A stretch of DNA of 5,490 nt from Legionellaceae bacterium (GCA_027449525.1 DAIDLK010000077.1:1-5490), one strand, 5' to 3'; positions 1 to 5,490 are shown, counted from the first letter of the stretch. Notes: generated by a model not told the origin, from the sequence alone. Translations and numbers: made by a program.

Positions 1-24
1 TGTCTGTGTTTCAGTCATTTCCAT
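1..24 (-). CDS. Start of a further gene downstream of the MFS transporter (partial)
   Basis: On the minus strand an ATG at 24-22 opens a frame reading M-E-M-T-E-T-Q-T that continues past the left edge. A strong Shine-Dalgarno GGAGG lies at 33-29, four bases before this ATG. A second in-frame ATG at 18-16 is also possible but is less well placed. The start overlaps the last codons of the transporter gene by 14 nt, which is typical of translational coupling within an operon. Only eight codons are visible, so no product can be proposed. The call rests on the ribosome binding site and the overlap alone. Confidence 0.5.
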
Positions 25-1267
25 GATTCCTCCCTGTCAATATAATGGCCAACAAAGCTATTACGGTCGTTACCGGAAACAAGCCCAGTGCAAACGTATA
101 GTTAGTTACTGCAAACAGCTGATGCATACGATGCCACTGCAACAAACTACCAAATAAAATCTGCGCAAACGCCGCGCTACCCATAATGATAATGGAGGCA
201 ATCGCCGTTGCAATCCCGGTATACTGAGCCGTCTGACTGGATGCAATCAGCGGATAACTAATTACCTGAGTACTGGTAAAAAATCCCAATAAAAAAAATA
301 AACCACTCAGCGCCACTATTGGCAACGTGCTGAGCGTAAAGAAAGGCATCCACACCAACAAAGTCACCAAAGAACCTAATACCATGACCCCACGCGGACT
401 CGCCGTGTAATCAGACAACCAACCAACCAGTGGACAACCTAACATGCTCCCAAAAAATAACAAGCTCACTACGTTACTGGCTTCCAGTGAACTTAATTGT
501 TGAACTTGAGTCAAATAACTCGCACCCCACAGCGCGCAAAGCACCATAATCGGTAAATTCAGGCACGCGGTGTATAAACCTGGCAATACAATCTGGCGAT
601 GACTAGCCAGTCGAATCCAGTCTCGCCAGGTTAGCAACGCACGAGCAGGCTGCCGCGGTTGGCGTGGTCGATCGTGCAACACCTTACCTAACCAAATTAA
701 AATTAACACACCCAACGCCACGTCAACCCCCAGCGCGTGCCGCCAGCCAAATTTTGCCGTTAAATAAGCCATGGGCGTGTGCGCTAAGACCCCGCCAGCA
801 AACGCCATGGTGGTGATGCAGCCAATAACCAGCGTTTGACGATTTGCCGGAAACCAACGTGAGACAAACACCACACACGCTAAAAAACAAAACGCATTAC
901 CGACTCCGGCGAGTGCATGAAAGAAAAATGCCCAGTAATATAAATGCGTCAGCGCAAAACCGAGCGTACCCAACACGCACAGCAATAACGCGCTTAGTAC
1001 CACCATACGGGCACAAAAACGGTCTAACAGAAGTCCTGCGGGAATCAAAAACGCAATATTCGCCCACAAATAAGCACTGGAAAGCCAGCTTAATTGCAGC
1101 GGGTTAATTGAAAAATCGGCACGTAACGCCGGGTTAATAACATCAAAAACCGTGAGTTGCAAAAATTCGTATAAAAAAAACAAGCCAGCCGAGAGACAAA
1201 CCACCCACGCCCTGAAGCCGCCCAAAGGCCAATCCGTCGAGTGGCACTGCATGCTGATATCAGACAC
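11..1267 (-). CDS. Major facilitator superfamily (MFS) transporter
   Basis: This 418-residue protein is a typical size for a 12-helix MFS permease and is almost entirely hydrophobic segments joined by short loops. The loop after helix 2 carries a motif A variant, G78-L-L-L-D82-R83-F-C-A-R87. The second half repeats a weaker version at G282-W-L-S-D286. A basic, proline-rich central loop (about 198-215) separates the two six-helix halves. It is an inner-membrane secondary transporter; the substrate cannot be read from the sequence. The N-terminal pattern (YEF near 33-35, then LSWLSSAYLWANIAFLIPAG at 59-78) resembles MFS carriers I remember from Legionella-type bacteria, a weak taxonomic hint. 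The start is GTG at 1267, supported by AAGGA five bases upstream. An internal ATG at 1252 (residue 6) has less support. A further gene overlaps its 3' end, so it is probably the first gene of a minus-strand operon. Confidence 0.9.
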   Translation of the reverse strand: MSDISMQCHSTDWPLGGFRAWVVCLSAGLFFLYEFLQLTVFDVINPALRADFSINPLQLSWLSSAYLWANIAFLIPAGLLLDRFCARMVVLSALLLCVLGTLGFALTHLYYWAFFFHALAGVGNAFCFLACVVFVSRWFPANRQTLVIGCITTMAFAGGVLAHTPMAYLTAKFGWRHALGVDVALGVLILIWLGKVLHDRPRQPRQPARALLTWRDWIRLASHRQIVLPGLYTACLNLPIMVLCALWGASYLTQVQQLSSLEASNVVSLLFFGSMLGCPLVGWLSDYTASPRGVMVLGSLVTLLVWMPFFTLSTLPIVALSGLFFLLGFFTSTQVISYPLIASSQTAQYTGIATAIASIIIMGSAAFAQILFGSLLQWHRMHQLFAVTNYTFALGLFPVTTVIALLAIILTGRNHGND

Positions 1268-1281
1268 AATTTTCCTTAATA

Positions 1282-1294
1282 CTCAGAGCCTGAG
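1282..1294. repeat. Short inverted repeat upstream of the MFS gene
   Basis: CTCAG (1282-1286) and CTGAG (1290-1294) form a perfect 5-bp inverted repeat around a 3-base centre. It lies 15 bases upstream of the transporter's GTG start, immediately before its ribosome binding site on the minus strand. It could be a small leader hairpin or half of an operator. A stem this short also occurs by chance, so the functional reading is weak. Confidence 0.2.
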
Positions 1295-1416
1295 ACGAGT
1301 GCTGCATTTTAACAAAAGATAAAACAAATTGGTATCAACTGTTAAATTTTGTCAAACCAAATGATTTGTCCTGTTTTGCAAGATTCCATTTTATGTACGA
1401 AAGCCAATTTTTTGGG

Positions 1417-1599
1417 AGATGTAGACTCATTCCGATTGAAATTAAATCATCCAAAACATTTCATCCGAATTTTTTAAAAGGTTTAATTTATTTTCAACAG
1501 ACCCTAGTCTATGCAGGGGCACGAGAACAGGACATACAGGATTTTAATGCGACGCATTTCAAACGTATCAAACAAATTAGTCAACTCATTGATGCGTGA
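1417..1599 (+). pseudogene. C-terminal remnant of a DUF4143-type AAA ATPase
   Basis: The plus-strand frame ending at a TGA at 1599 encodes LIPIEIKSSKTFHPNFLKGL, then IYFQQ, LVYAG and a short charged tail. This matches the well-known C-terminal end of the AAA ATPase/DUF4143 family, a group of about 400 residues often annotated as putative ATPases, whose C-terminal domain has an E-x-K core (here I-E-I-K) resembling PD-(D/E)XK nucleases. Only about 60 recognisable residues survive. There is no Walker A or B motif upstream, because the transporter gene occupies that DNA. Between YFQQ and LVYAG the family normally has about ten more residues, so an internal deletion is likely. The open frame has only a TTG (1366) as a possible start, with no ribosome binding site. 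It overlaps the 3' end of the convergent hydrolase gene by 14 nt. I read it as a decayed relic, not an expressed small protein. Confidence 0.6.
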
Positions 1600-2383
1600 A
1601 AAAATCTCGAATGCACGCCACTAACTGTTGTGGTTTTTCGAACGGCAACATGTGTCCCGCATCGGAAATTAACTGCAATTGTGCCTTCGGAATACCGGCT
1701 TGTAACGCGTCACTCAAATAGCCAGGTGTGAGCACGTCATCGGTACCATTGATAATTAACGTGGGGCATTGAATACGCGCTAAATCAGCTCGCGCGTCAA
1801 ACTGCGCCAGGGCTCGCACTTGCGCTTGGTAGCCTTCGGGCGTTTGTGGCACCGGATCGCCTAACATGCGCTGCAGTTCTGCTTGTATCTTCTGCTCTTG
1901 ACTCAAAAATTCACTGGCATATAAGCGAGTATAAATGGTCCTTAACACCAGCTCGGGGTCAAGACCCGCGGCAAACAATGCACTCGTGCTCTCCAAATAC
2001 AATTGTGCCGCATACGGGAAACGTGCAAACGAACTGGCGATAATTGCAGCTTTAACTCGTTTGGGATAGTTAATACATAACCGCTGAAGAATGGCGCCCC
2101 CCATGGAATGCCCAACCACATAGGCACTCTCTAAGTTTAAGTGATCCATTAGTAGCGCTATGTCATCAGCCATGTCTTCCACGGAAAATTCGGTGGTCCA
2201 GCCCTTAGTCAGCCCTGCGCCACGATTTTCTGGTCGGTAGACCCTAAATTGCTCAGCTAATGGGTCACACATTTGCAACCACTCTCGACAATTCGCGGTG
2301 CAACCGCCAATTAAGAATAACGGGGCACCGCAGCCACTCACTTCATAATTTAACTGTACGCTGCTTAGATGAACCAAAGTCAT
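1586..2383 (-). CDS. Alpha/beta hydrolase fold protein
   Basis: This 265-residue protein is the standard length for a single-domain alpha/beta hydrolase and should be cytoplasmic, as no signal peptide is visible. The nucleophile elbow is G91-H-S93-M-G-G, with Ser93 as catalytic nucleophile. The acid is probably Asp216 in G213-T-D-D-V-L-T-P, and the histidine is His244 in D-A-G-H-M-L-P-F. An oxyanion-loop region L-I-G-G-C-T lies at 24-29, where many relatives have HG, and N53-R-G-A-G corresponds to the usual DxRGxG segment. The layout resembles 3-oxoadipate enol-lactonase and related esterases, but the substrate cannot be assigned. The ATG overlaps the TGA of the upstream acetyltransferase-like gene (ATGA), and AGGTGA lies seven bases before it, so the two genes should be translationally coupled. 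It converges on the DUF4143 remnant; I saw no clear terminator hairpin after it. Confidence 0.88.
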   Translation of the reverse strand: MTLVHLSSVQLNYEVSGCGAPLFLIGGCTANCREWLQMCDPLAEQFRVYRPENRGAGLTKGWTTEFSVEDMADDIALLMDHLNLESAYVVGHSMGGAILQRLCINYPKRVKAAIIASSFARFPYAAQLYLESTSALFAAGLDPELVLRTIYTRLYASEFLSQEQKIQAELQRMLGDPVPQTPEGYQAQVRALAQFDARADLARIQCPTLIINGTDDVLTPGYLSDALQAGIPKAQLQLISDAGHMLPFEKPQQLVACIRDFFTHQ

Positions 2384-3294
2384 GTATTACTCACCTTAGA
2401 GAACATCGTTAGCGCGACGTCTTCACAAATTGCATTACCTAATGCATCATTTTTAAAGTCACTTACGGTTAAATTAGCAAATAACCCTTCGGCTGATCCA
2501 AGCCATTCCAACAATTTGGCTTGCACAGAGACAGACTCTGGTAAGAGCGTATGCTCGATCGCCTCACCTGAAATCGTTTGGCGAATAAAATAGCGATTCA
2601 CGAAGCTAATGAGCTCTTCATCTTTAATTTGTGTGAATAAAAACAGCGTTCTAAACGCATAACGCTCCGAATTTAAGTACTCCACCGCAGGTGCATAATC
2701 AGCCAAACACGTGGGGGTTCGATTAAACTCATAACGCACAATGCTCGTACCGTCCGCTTTTATCTTTTCAAAAGCAAATGCGTAATCAGTTGCACCGGTA
2801 TAACGCACCTGATAAGTACCCTGCCGTGCCAATGGCTGCTCCGCCGTGGGTAATTGGAGCACGGATAGTGAGGTTGCATCCCATCCCGGATCAAATAAAT
2901 AAGGCTGACCCGCGTATTCAAACACAAGCGCCACATGACTGGCTAATTCAAAGCGTTTACCAGGCTGCATCGGATCGTGCACTAGACACGCAATGAAGTC
3001 AGGGTGTAGGCCAAGATTTTCTAGTACGGCGTGAAACACCGCATTATGGTGAAAACAAGAGCCGGTTTTATTCCCCAGCAGTTGATGAATTAATTGGTTT
3101 CTATCCAAAGGAAGTGATCTATCCCGCAAATTAAAATCCAGACTGCTAAAAGAAAAATGTCGGAAATGTTGTACTGCCGCCGCTTGCAATACGCTCAGTA
3201 AATCAACTTCTGTCGTGGTTGACGGTGGACCGCCTACCGCTTGATAATAACGCTTTAACACCCATGGTGAATTCTCGTAATTTGCTTTTAACAT
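2380..3294 (-). CDS. Arylamine N-acetyltransferase-like protein (NAT family, divergent)
   Basis: The protein has 304 residues from the chosen start, slightly longer than typical NATs (about 260-290). The N-terminal Q42-H-F-R-H-F-S-F-S-S-L-D-F matches the family's HLRxIPFENLD region. The Cys-His-Asp triad is visible: Cys80 in K-T-G-S-C-F-H-H-N (usually RGGxCFExN), His120 in S-H-V-A-L-V-F, and Asp135 in Y-L-F-D-P-G-W. NATs transfer an acyl group from acyl-CoA to an amine through the cysteine, and relatives in biosynthetic clusters use other acyl donors or close amide rings. The changed residues around Cys80 suggest an unusual substrate. The start is the ATG at 3294-3292, preceded by a very strong AGGGGGAG. 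A longer frame reaches an ATG at 3366, but it would overlap the divergent cytidylyltransferase gene and adds 24 residues without family similarity. The alpha/beta hydrolase gene follows directly with an ATGA overlap. Confidence 0.8.
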   Translation of the reverse strand: MLKANYENSPWVLKRYYQAVGGPPSTTTEVDLLSVLQAAAVQHFRHFSFSSLDFNLRDRSLPLDRNQLIHQLLGNKTGSCFHHNAVFHAVLENLGLHPDFIACLVHDPMQPGKRFELASHVALVFEYAGQPYLFDPGWDATSLSVLQLPTAEQPLARQGTYQVRYTGATDYAFAFEKIKADGTSIVRYEFNRTPTCLADYAPAVEYLNSERYAFRTLFLFTQIKDEELISFVNRYFIRQTISGEAIEHTLLPESVSVQAKLLEWLGSAEGLFANLTVSDFKNDALGNAICEDVALTMFSKVSNT

Positions 3295-3311
3295 CCGCTC
3301 CCCCTTATACT
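3282..3311 (+). promoter_or_regulatory. Possible sigma70-type promoter for the cytidylyltransferase operon
   Basis: On the plus strand TATACT at 3306-3311 matches the -10 consensus at five of six positions. TTGCTT at 3282-3287 is a weak -35 (three of six) with an 18-base spacer. Transcription would begin near 3318 and leave a leader of roughly 29 bases before the ATG at 3347. The -35 lies inside the first codons of the divergent acetyltransferase-like gene, so the two transcription units would interfere or be coordinated. This is a prediction from pattern only. Confidence 0.35.
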
Positions 3312-3346
3312 CAAATGCACATTTTATTTGATTGACATAGTATCCT
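3295..3346. promoter_or_regulatory. Divergent intergenic control region
   Basis: These 52 AT-rich bases separate the start of the acetyltransferase-like gene (minus) from the cytidylyltransferase gene (plus). They hold the strong minus-strand Shine-Dalgarno (plus-strand CTCCCCCTT, 3299-3307) and the plus-strand -10 candidate TATACT. A minus-strand -10 may be TACTAT or TAAAAT (within 3320-3345), but no good -35 accompanies either. A perfect TTGACA at 3332-3337 is too close to the plus-strand start codon to drive that gene. No clear operator palindrome was seen. Confidence 0.45.
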
Positions 3347-4159
3347 ATGCGCACAGCTATCATCATCCCCGCCCGCTATGCCTCCACCCGCCTCCCAGGT
3401 AAGCCATTAGTTATGATAAACCAACAAACCCTGCTGCAACGTGTAGTACGCTTGGCGCGAGCAGCTAGTGTTGGATTAGAGCAAATAACCGTTGTTGTGG
3501 CAACTGACGATGACCGCATTCAGCAACATTGTGCGCAACTAGACATTGCTTGCGTCATGACCTCTTCACTGTGCTTAACAGGGACCGATCGCGTAGCCGA
3601 GGCTGTTACGCAGTTAGCTGAGCCACCCGATTTCATTTTAAATCTGCAAGGTGATGCACCGTTTACTCCTCCCGCCTTTTTGCGCGCACTCATTGAAGCA
3701 TTTATGACAGCGCCCTGTGATGTTATCACACCAGTAACTCAACTAAGCTGGGCCGAACTTGATTCTCTGCGTGAAAATAAACTCATTACCCCTTTTAGTG
3801 GTACCACGGCCGTATTTAACCCAACCACTGGCTTGGCGTTGTGGTTTAGTAAAAATATCATTCCCGCCCTTCGCCACGAAGCCACGTTACGCCATAGTTG
3901 TTCTTATAGCCCCGTTTATCAGCACATTGGCTTGTACGGTTATTCAAGAAAAACCTTGCAGCAATTTGTCCAGCTACCTGAGGGACATTTTGAGGCACTA
4001 GAAGGTTTGGAGCAATTACGTTTACTGGAGCAAGGTTATCAAATCCGGTGCGTGCCGGTGGCATCTCATCAACGTGCCAGCCTATCCGGTATTGACAGCC
4101 CGGAAGATGTGGTGCGAGCAGAGCAATTCCTTAATCAGTACGGTGAAATATGCCCGTAA
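3347..4159 (+). CDS. KdsB-like CMP-sugar-acid synthetase (3-deoxy-manno-octulosonate cytidylyltransferase family)
   Basis: This 270-residue cytoplasmic nucleotidyltransferase belongs to the CMP-Kdo synthetase family, which activates Kdo with CTP to give CMP-Kdo. The N-terminal nucleotide-binding loop is I-I-P-A-R10-Y-A-S-T-R15-L-P-G-K19-P-L. Further landmarks are G79-T-D-R, N99-L-Q-G-D103-A-P, Y191-Q-H-I-G-L-Y, L221-E-Q-L-R-L-L-E and G248-I-D250-S-P-E-D. Asp103 and Asp250 correspond to the two metal-binding aspartates. Differences from housekeeping KdsB are A104 where QGDEP is usual, T148-P-F-S-G-T-T before the substrate region, and W166-F-S-K-N-I-I-P in place of the usual FSRxxIP. They suggest a paralogue for Kdo in a secondary pathway, or for a related sugar acid, so I give no kdsB symbol. 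The ATG start fits the family N-terminus although no clear Shine-Dalgarno precedes it. It is the first gene of a plus-strand operon. Confidence 0.85.
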   Translation: MRTAIIIPARYASTRLPGKPLVMINQQTLLQRVVRLARAASVGLEQITVVVATDDDRIQQHCAQLDIACVMTSSLCLTGTDRVAEAVTQLAEPPDFILNLQGDAPFTPPAFLRALIEAFMTAPCDVITPVTQLSWAELDSLRENKLITPFSGTTAVFNPTTGLALWFSKNIIPALRHEATLRHSCSYSPVYQHIGLYGYSRKTLQQFVQLPEGHFEALEGLEQLRLLEQGYQIRCVPVASHQRASLSGIDSPEDVVRAEQFLNQYGEICP

Positions 4160-4785
4160 CGCTACTCATTGCTCGTCACGGCAATACCTTTGCCCCAGGT
4201 GACATCATCAGACGCATCGGACTGTCTGACTTACCGTTGGTGGATAGTGGCGTACAACAAGGCTACTCACTCGGGAACTATTTAAAAAAAACGCAGCGTA
4301 TTCCGGATAGAATTTTTACCTCAAACCTACAGCGCACCACTCAAACCGCATTGGCCGCACAAGAAGCCATGCAAACTCAGCTGCCCGTGCAAGCGTTGTC
4401 AATGTTCAACGAAATTGATTACGGACCAGATGAAAACCAACCAGAACAAGACGTGGTGGCGCGCATTGGTTCCGCTGCATTAGCTGCCTGGGATTTCAAC
4501 GGGCAAGTGCCTAACGGTTGGCGAGTGAACCCTAACGACATCATTCAGAATTGGCATAGCTTTGCTGATAGACTGCAAAGCGAATATCCCAATCAGACCA
4601 TTTTAGTGATCACCAGCAATGGCATTGCGCGTTTTGCGCCCTACTTAACCGGTGATTTCACCGCTTTTGCGGCACTACATGGCATCAAACTCGCCACAGG
4701 TGCCGTCAGTATCTTTCAACCGTCGGTAATTAGCTCGCACTGGGATTGCCTACACTGGAACATCAGGCCGAGTGTTATTGGCTGA
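4150..4785 (+). CDS. Histidine phosphatase superfamily protein with altered active site
   Basis: The protein has 211 residues, about the normal length for a single-domain phosphoglycerate-mutase-like (branch 1) phosphatase, and should be cytoplasmic. The phosphate-accepting motif is A8-R9-H10-G11-N-T. The second phosphate-pocket arginine is Arg62 in T57-S-N-L-Q-R-T-T-Q-T-A, and the acid is probably Glu88 in N87-E-I-D-Y-G. The usual second catalytic histidine, in a VxSHGG-type motif, is replaced: the matching segment reads V153-I-T-S-N157-G-I-A-R, with Asn at the histidine position. The protein may therefore be a slow or specialised phosphatase, or have a non-catalytic role. Its start overlaps the end of the cytidylyltransferase gene by 10 nt, with GGTGA three bases upstream, so translation is probably coupled. 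This pairing suggests dephosphorylation of a sugar-acid phosphate or a nucleotide intermediate in the same pathway, which is inference. Confidence 0.85.
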   Translation: MPVTLLIARHGNTFAPGDIIRRIGLSDLPLVDSGVQQGYSLGNYLKKTQRIPDRIFTSNLQRTTQTALAAQEAMQTQLPVQALSMFNEIDYGPDENQPEQDVVARIGSAALAAWDFNGQVPNGWRVNPNDIIQNWHSFADRLQSEYPNQTILVITSNGIARFAPYLTGDFTAFAALHGIKLATGAVSIFQPSVISSHWDCLHWNIRPSVIG

Positions 4786-4832
4786 CTCGAATAATCACTG
4801 CTATGGTTACGATAGGTATCCGAGATCCTAAC

Positions 4833-4836
4833 AGGA
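4833..4836 (+). promoter_or_regulatory. Shine-Dalgarno site deciding the RimK-like gene start
   Basis: AGGA lies five bases before the ATG at 4842. An earlier in-frame ATG at 4803 would add 13 residues but has no such motif and does not fit the family N-terminus (M-x-T-I-L-V/x-D-x-P), so 4842 is preferred. Confidence 0.6.
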
Positions 4837-4841
4837 CGTGC

Positions 4842-5490
4842 ATGCAAACTATTTTGGTTACGGATGAACCCATCGCTTGGTCGTTTTTAAGTAAACTAGT
4901 TCCTATTATCGCAGCAACAGATTATCTTTCCCACCAAACCCATGCAGCAACTAACGCGCAACGCGTTATCAATGCCTGCCATTCGTTTGCTTATCAAACG
5001 GTGGGATACTATGTGTCATTGCTAGCGGAAGCTCGCCTGCAATCCATCAGCCCGTCGGTGATTGAAATCCAAGACGCGCTCAACACTAACCTTTTGCTCT
5101 CCTTTTCACAGCAATTAAACGCTACCTTACACAACAGTCTCAAGCAGGTCACGGGTGATCAGTTGACACTGATCTTCTATTTTGGCGAGGATAAAGAGCG
5201 TAACTACTTATTCCTTGGCAAAAAAATCCATCATTTTTTTCCATTTCCACTAATGCGAATTAAGTTTATCAAAAAAAAACATTGGATTATTAAAGAATTA
5301 GTCGTGCTATCCATTCAAGACCTAGCGACGGAAGAGCACGCTCACCTCATTGAATCTGCACAACGCTATCTTCATCATCACCCAGTCTACTCATACACAC
5401 CACCGCAACGGGTCTATCACCTGGCAATCTTAGTGAATAAAGCGGATAAAACAGCGCCGTCTAATGAAAAAGCATTGGCTCATTTTGTGG
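4842..5490 (+). CDS. RimK-like ATP-grasp ligase with RLAN N-terminal domain (5' part only)
   Basis: The frame is open from the ATG at 4842 to the right edge (216 codons, no stop), so the gene continues outside the window. The visible part matches the RLAN domain, the N-terminal domain of a family of RimK-like ATP-grasp proteins. Landmarks are M-Q-T-I-L-V-T-D-E-P at the start, Y51-Q-T-V-G-Y-Y-V-S-L-L-A-E-A-R, a following I74-E-I-Q-D, I111-F-Y-F-G, and F133-P-F-P-L-M-R-I-K-F. Y192-H-L-A-I-L-V-N then begins the linker into the ATP-grasp part. The catalytic ATP-grasp domain itself is not in view. RimK-type enzymes use ATP to join an amino acid or amine to a carboxylate. As I remember it, RLAN-RimK proteins were predicted from genome context to make small peptides or modify metabolites; none of this is tested here. 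The gene starts 56 bases after the phosphatase gene, probably in the same operon. Confidence 0.85.
   Translation, partial: MQTILVTDEPIAWSFLSKLVPIIAATDYLSHQTHAATNAQRVINACHSFAYQTVGYYVSLLAEARLQSISPSVIEIQDALNTNLLLSFSQQLNATLHNSLKQVTGDQLTLIFYFGEDKERNYLFLGKKIHHFFPFPLMRIKFIKKKHWIIKELVVLSIQDLATEEHAHLIESAQRYLHHHPVYSYTPPQRVYHLAILVNKADKTAPSNEKALAHFV

Noticed and set aside
844..1107. Plus-strand open frame of 87 codons inside the transporter gene
   Set aside because: It is antisense to a clear MFS coding region and has low-complexity, basic composition with no ribosome binding site or recognisable domain.
1350..1355. Perfect TTGACA on the minus strand upstream of the transporter gene
   Set aside because: No acceptable -10 lies 16-18 bases further on (the matching bases read ACCAAT or CCAATT). 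A TAAAAT nearer the gene has no -35 at the right distance, so no promoter was called.
1846..2127. Open frames at 1846-2043 (plus) and 1942-2127 (minus) within the hydrolase gene
   Set aside because: They are shadow frames of a gene whose catalytic triad is all in the main frame.
2369..2996. Plus-strand frames at 2369-2593 and 2778-2996
   Set aside because: They are antisense to the NAT-like gene, with no domain or start signal.
3332..3337. Perfect TTGACA on the plus strand before the cytidylyltransferase gene
   Set aside because: A -10 at normal spacing would fall at about 3355, inside the coding region, so transcription would begin after the start codon. The TATACT at 3306 is better placed.
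3520..4064. Alternative frames on both strands within the cytidylyltransferase gene (3520-3729 minus, 3759-4001 plus, 3858-4064 minus)
   Set aside because: All lie inside a well-supported coding sequence, lack ribosome binding sites and show no family motifs.
4786..4841. Possible terminator or separate promoter between the phosphatase and RimK-like genes
   Set aside because: Only a CTCG/CGAG pair far apart and no T-run; nothing supports a break in the operon.

Overview
The window looks like chromosomal DNA of a Gram-negative bacterium. The evidence is a divergent CMP-Kdo synthetase-type enzyme, moderate GC, tightly packed genes with overlapping stops and starts, and Shine-Dalgarno motifs. 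The transporter and the general gene style remind me of Gammaproteobacteria of the Legionella/Coxiella kind, but that is recollection and not proof. No RNA genes, CRISPR arrays, insertion sequences or complete mobile elements are visible.

Layout: (1) A minus-strand MFS transporter (11-1267) has the start of a further gene overlapping its 3' end at the left edge. (2) An AT-rich spacer (1268-1585) carries the remnant of the C-terminal end of a DUF4143-type AAA ATPase. (3) A minus-strand pair follows: a divergent arylamine N-acetyltransferase-like protein (2380-3294) and an alpha/beta hydrolase (1586-2383), joined by an ATGA stop/start overlap. (4) A 52-bp divergent intergenic region (3295-3346) comes next. 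(5) A plus-strand run of three genes ends the window: a KdsB-like sugar-acid cytidylyltransferase (3347-4159), a histidine phosphatase-family protein (4150-4785, overlapping by 10 nt), and a RimK-like ATP-grasp protein with an RLAN N-terminal domain (4842 to beyond the right edge). This last gene runs off the window without a stop codon.

The plus-strand run is the most interesting part. It combines nucleotide activation of a Kdo-like acid, an unusual phosphatase-fold protein that lacks the usual second catalytic histidine, and an amide/peptide-bond-forming ligase. This suggests a small biosynthetic cassette for an acidic-sugar or peptide-linked metabolite or surface modification, not core lipopolysaccharide synthesis. 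The divergent acyltransferase/hydrolase pair shares the same control region and could act on the same product, but that link is inference only.
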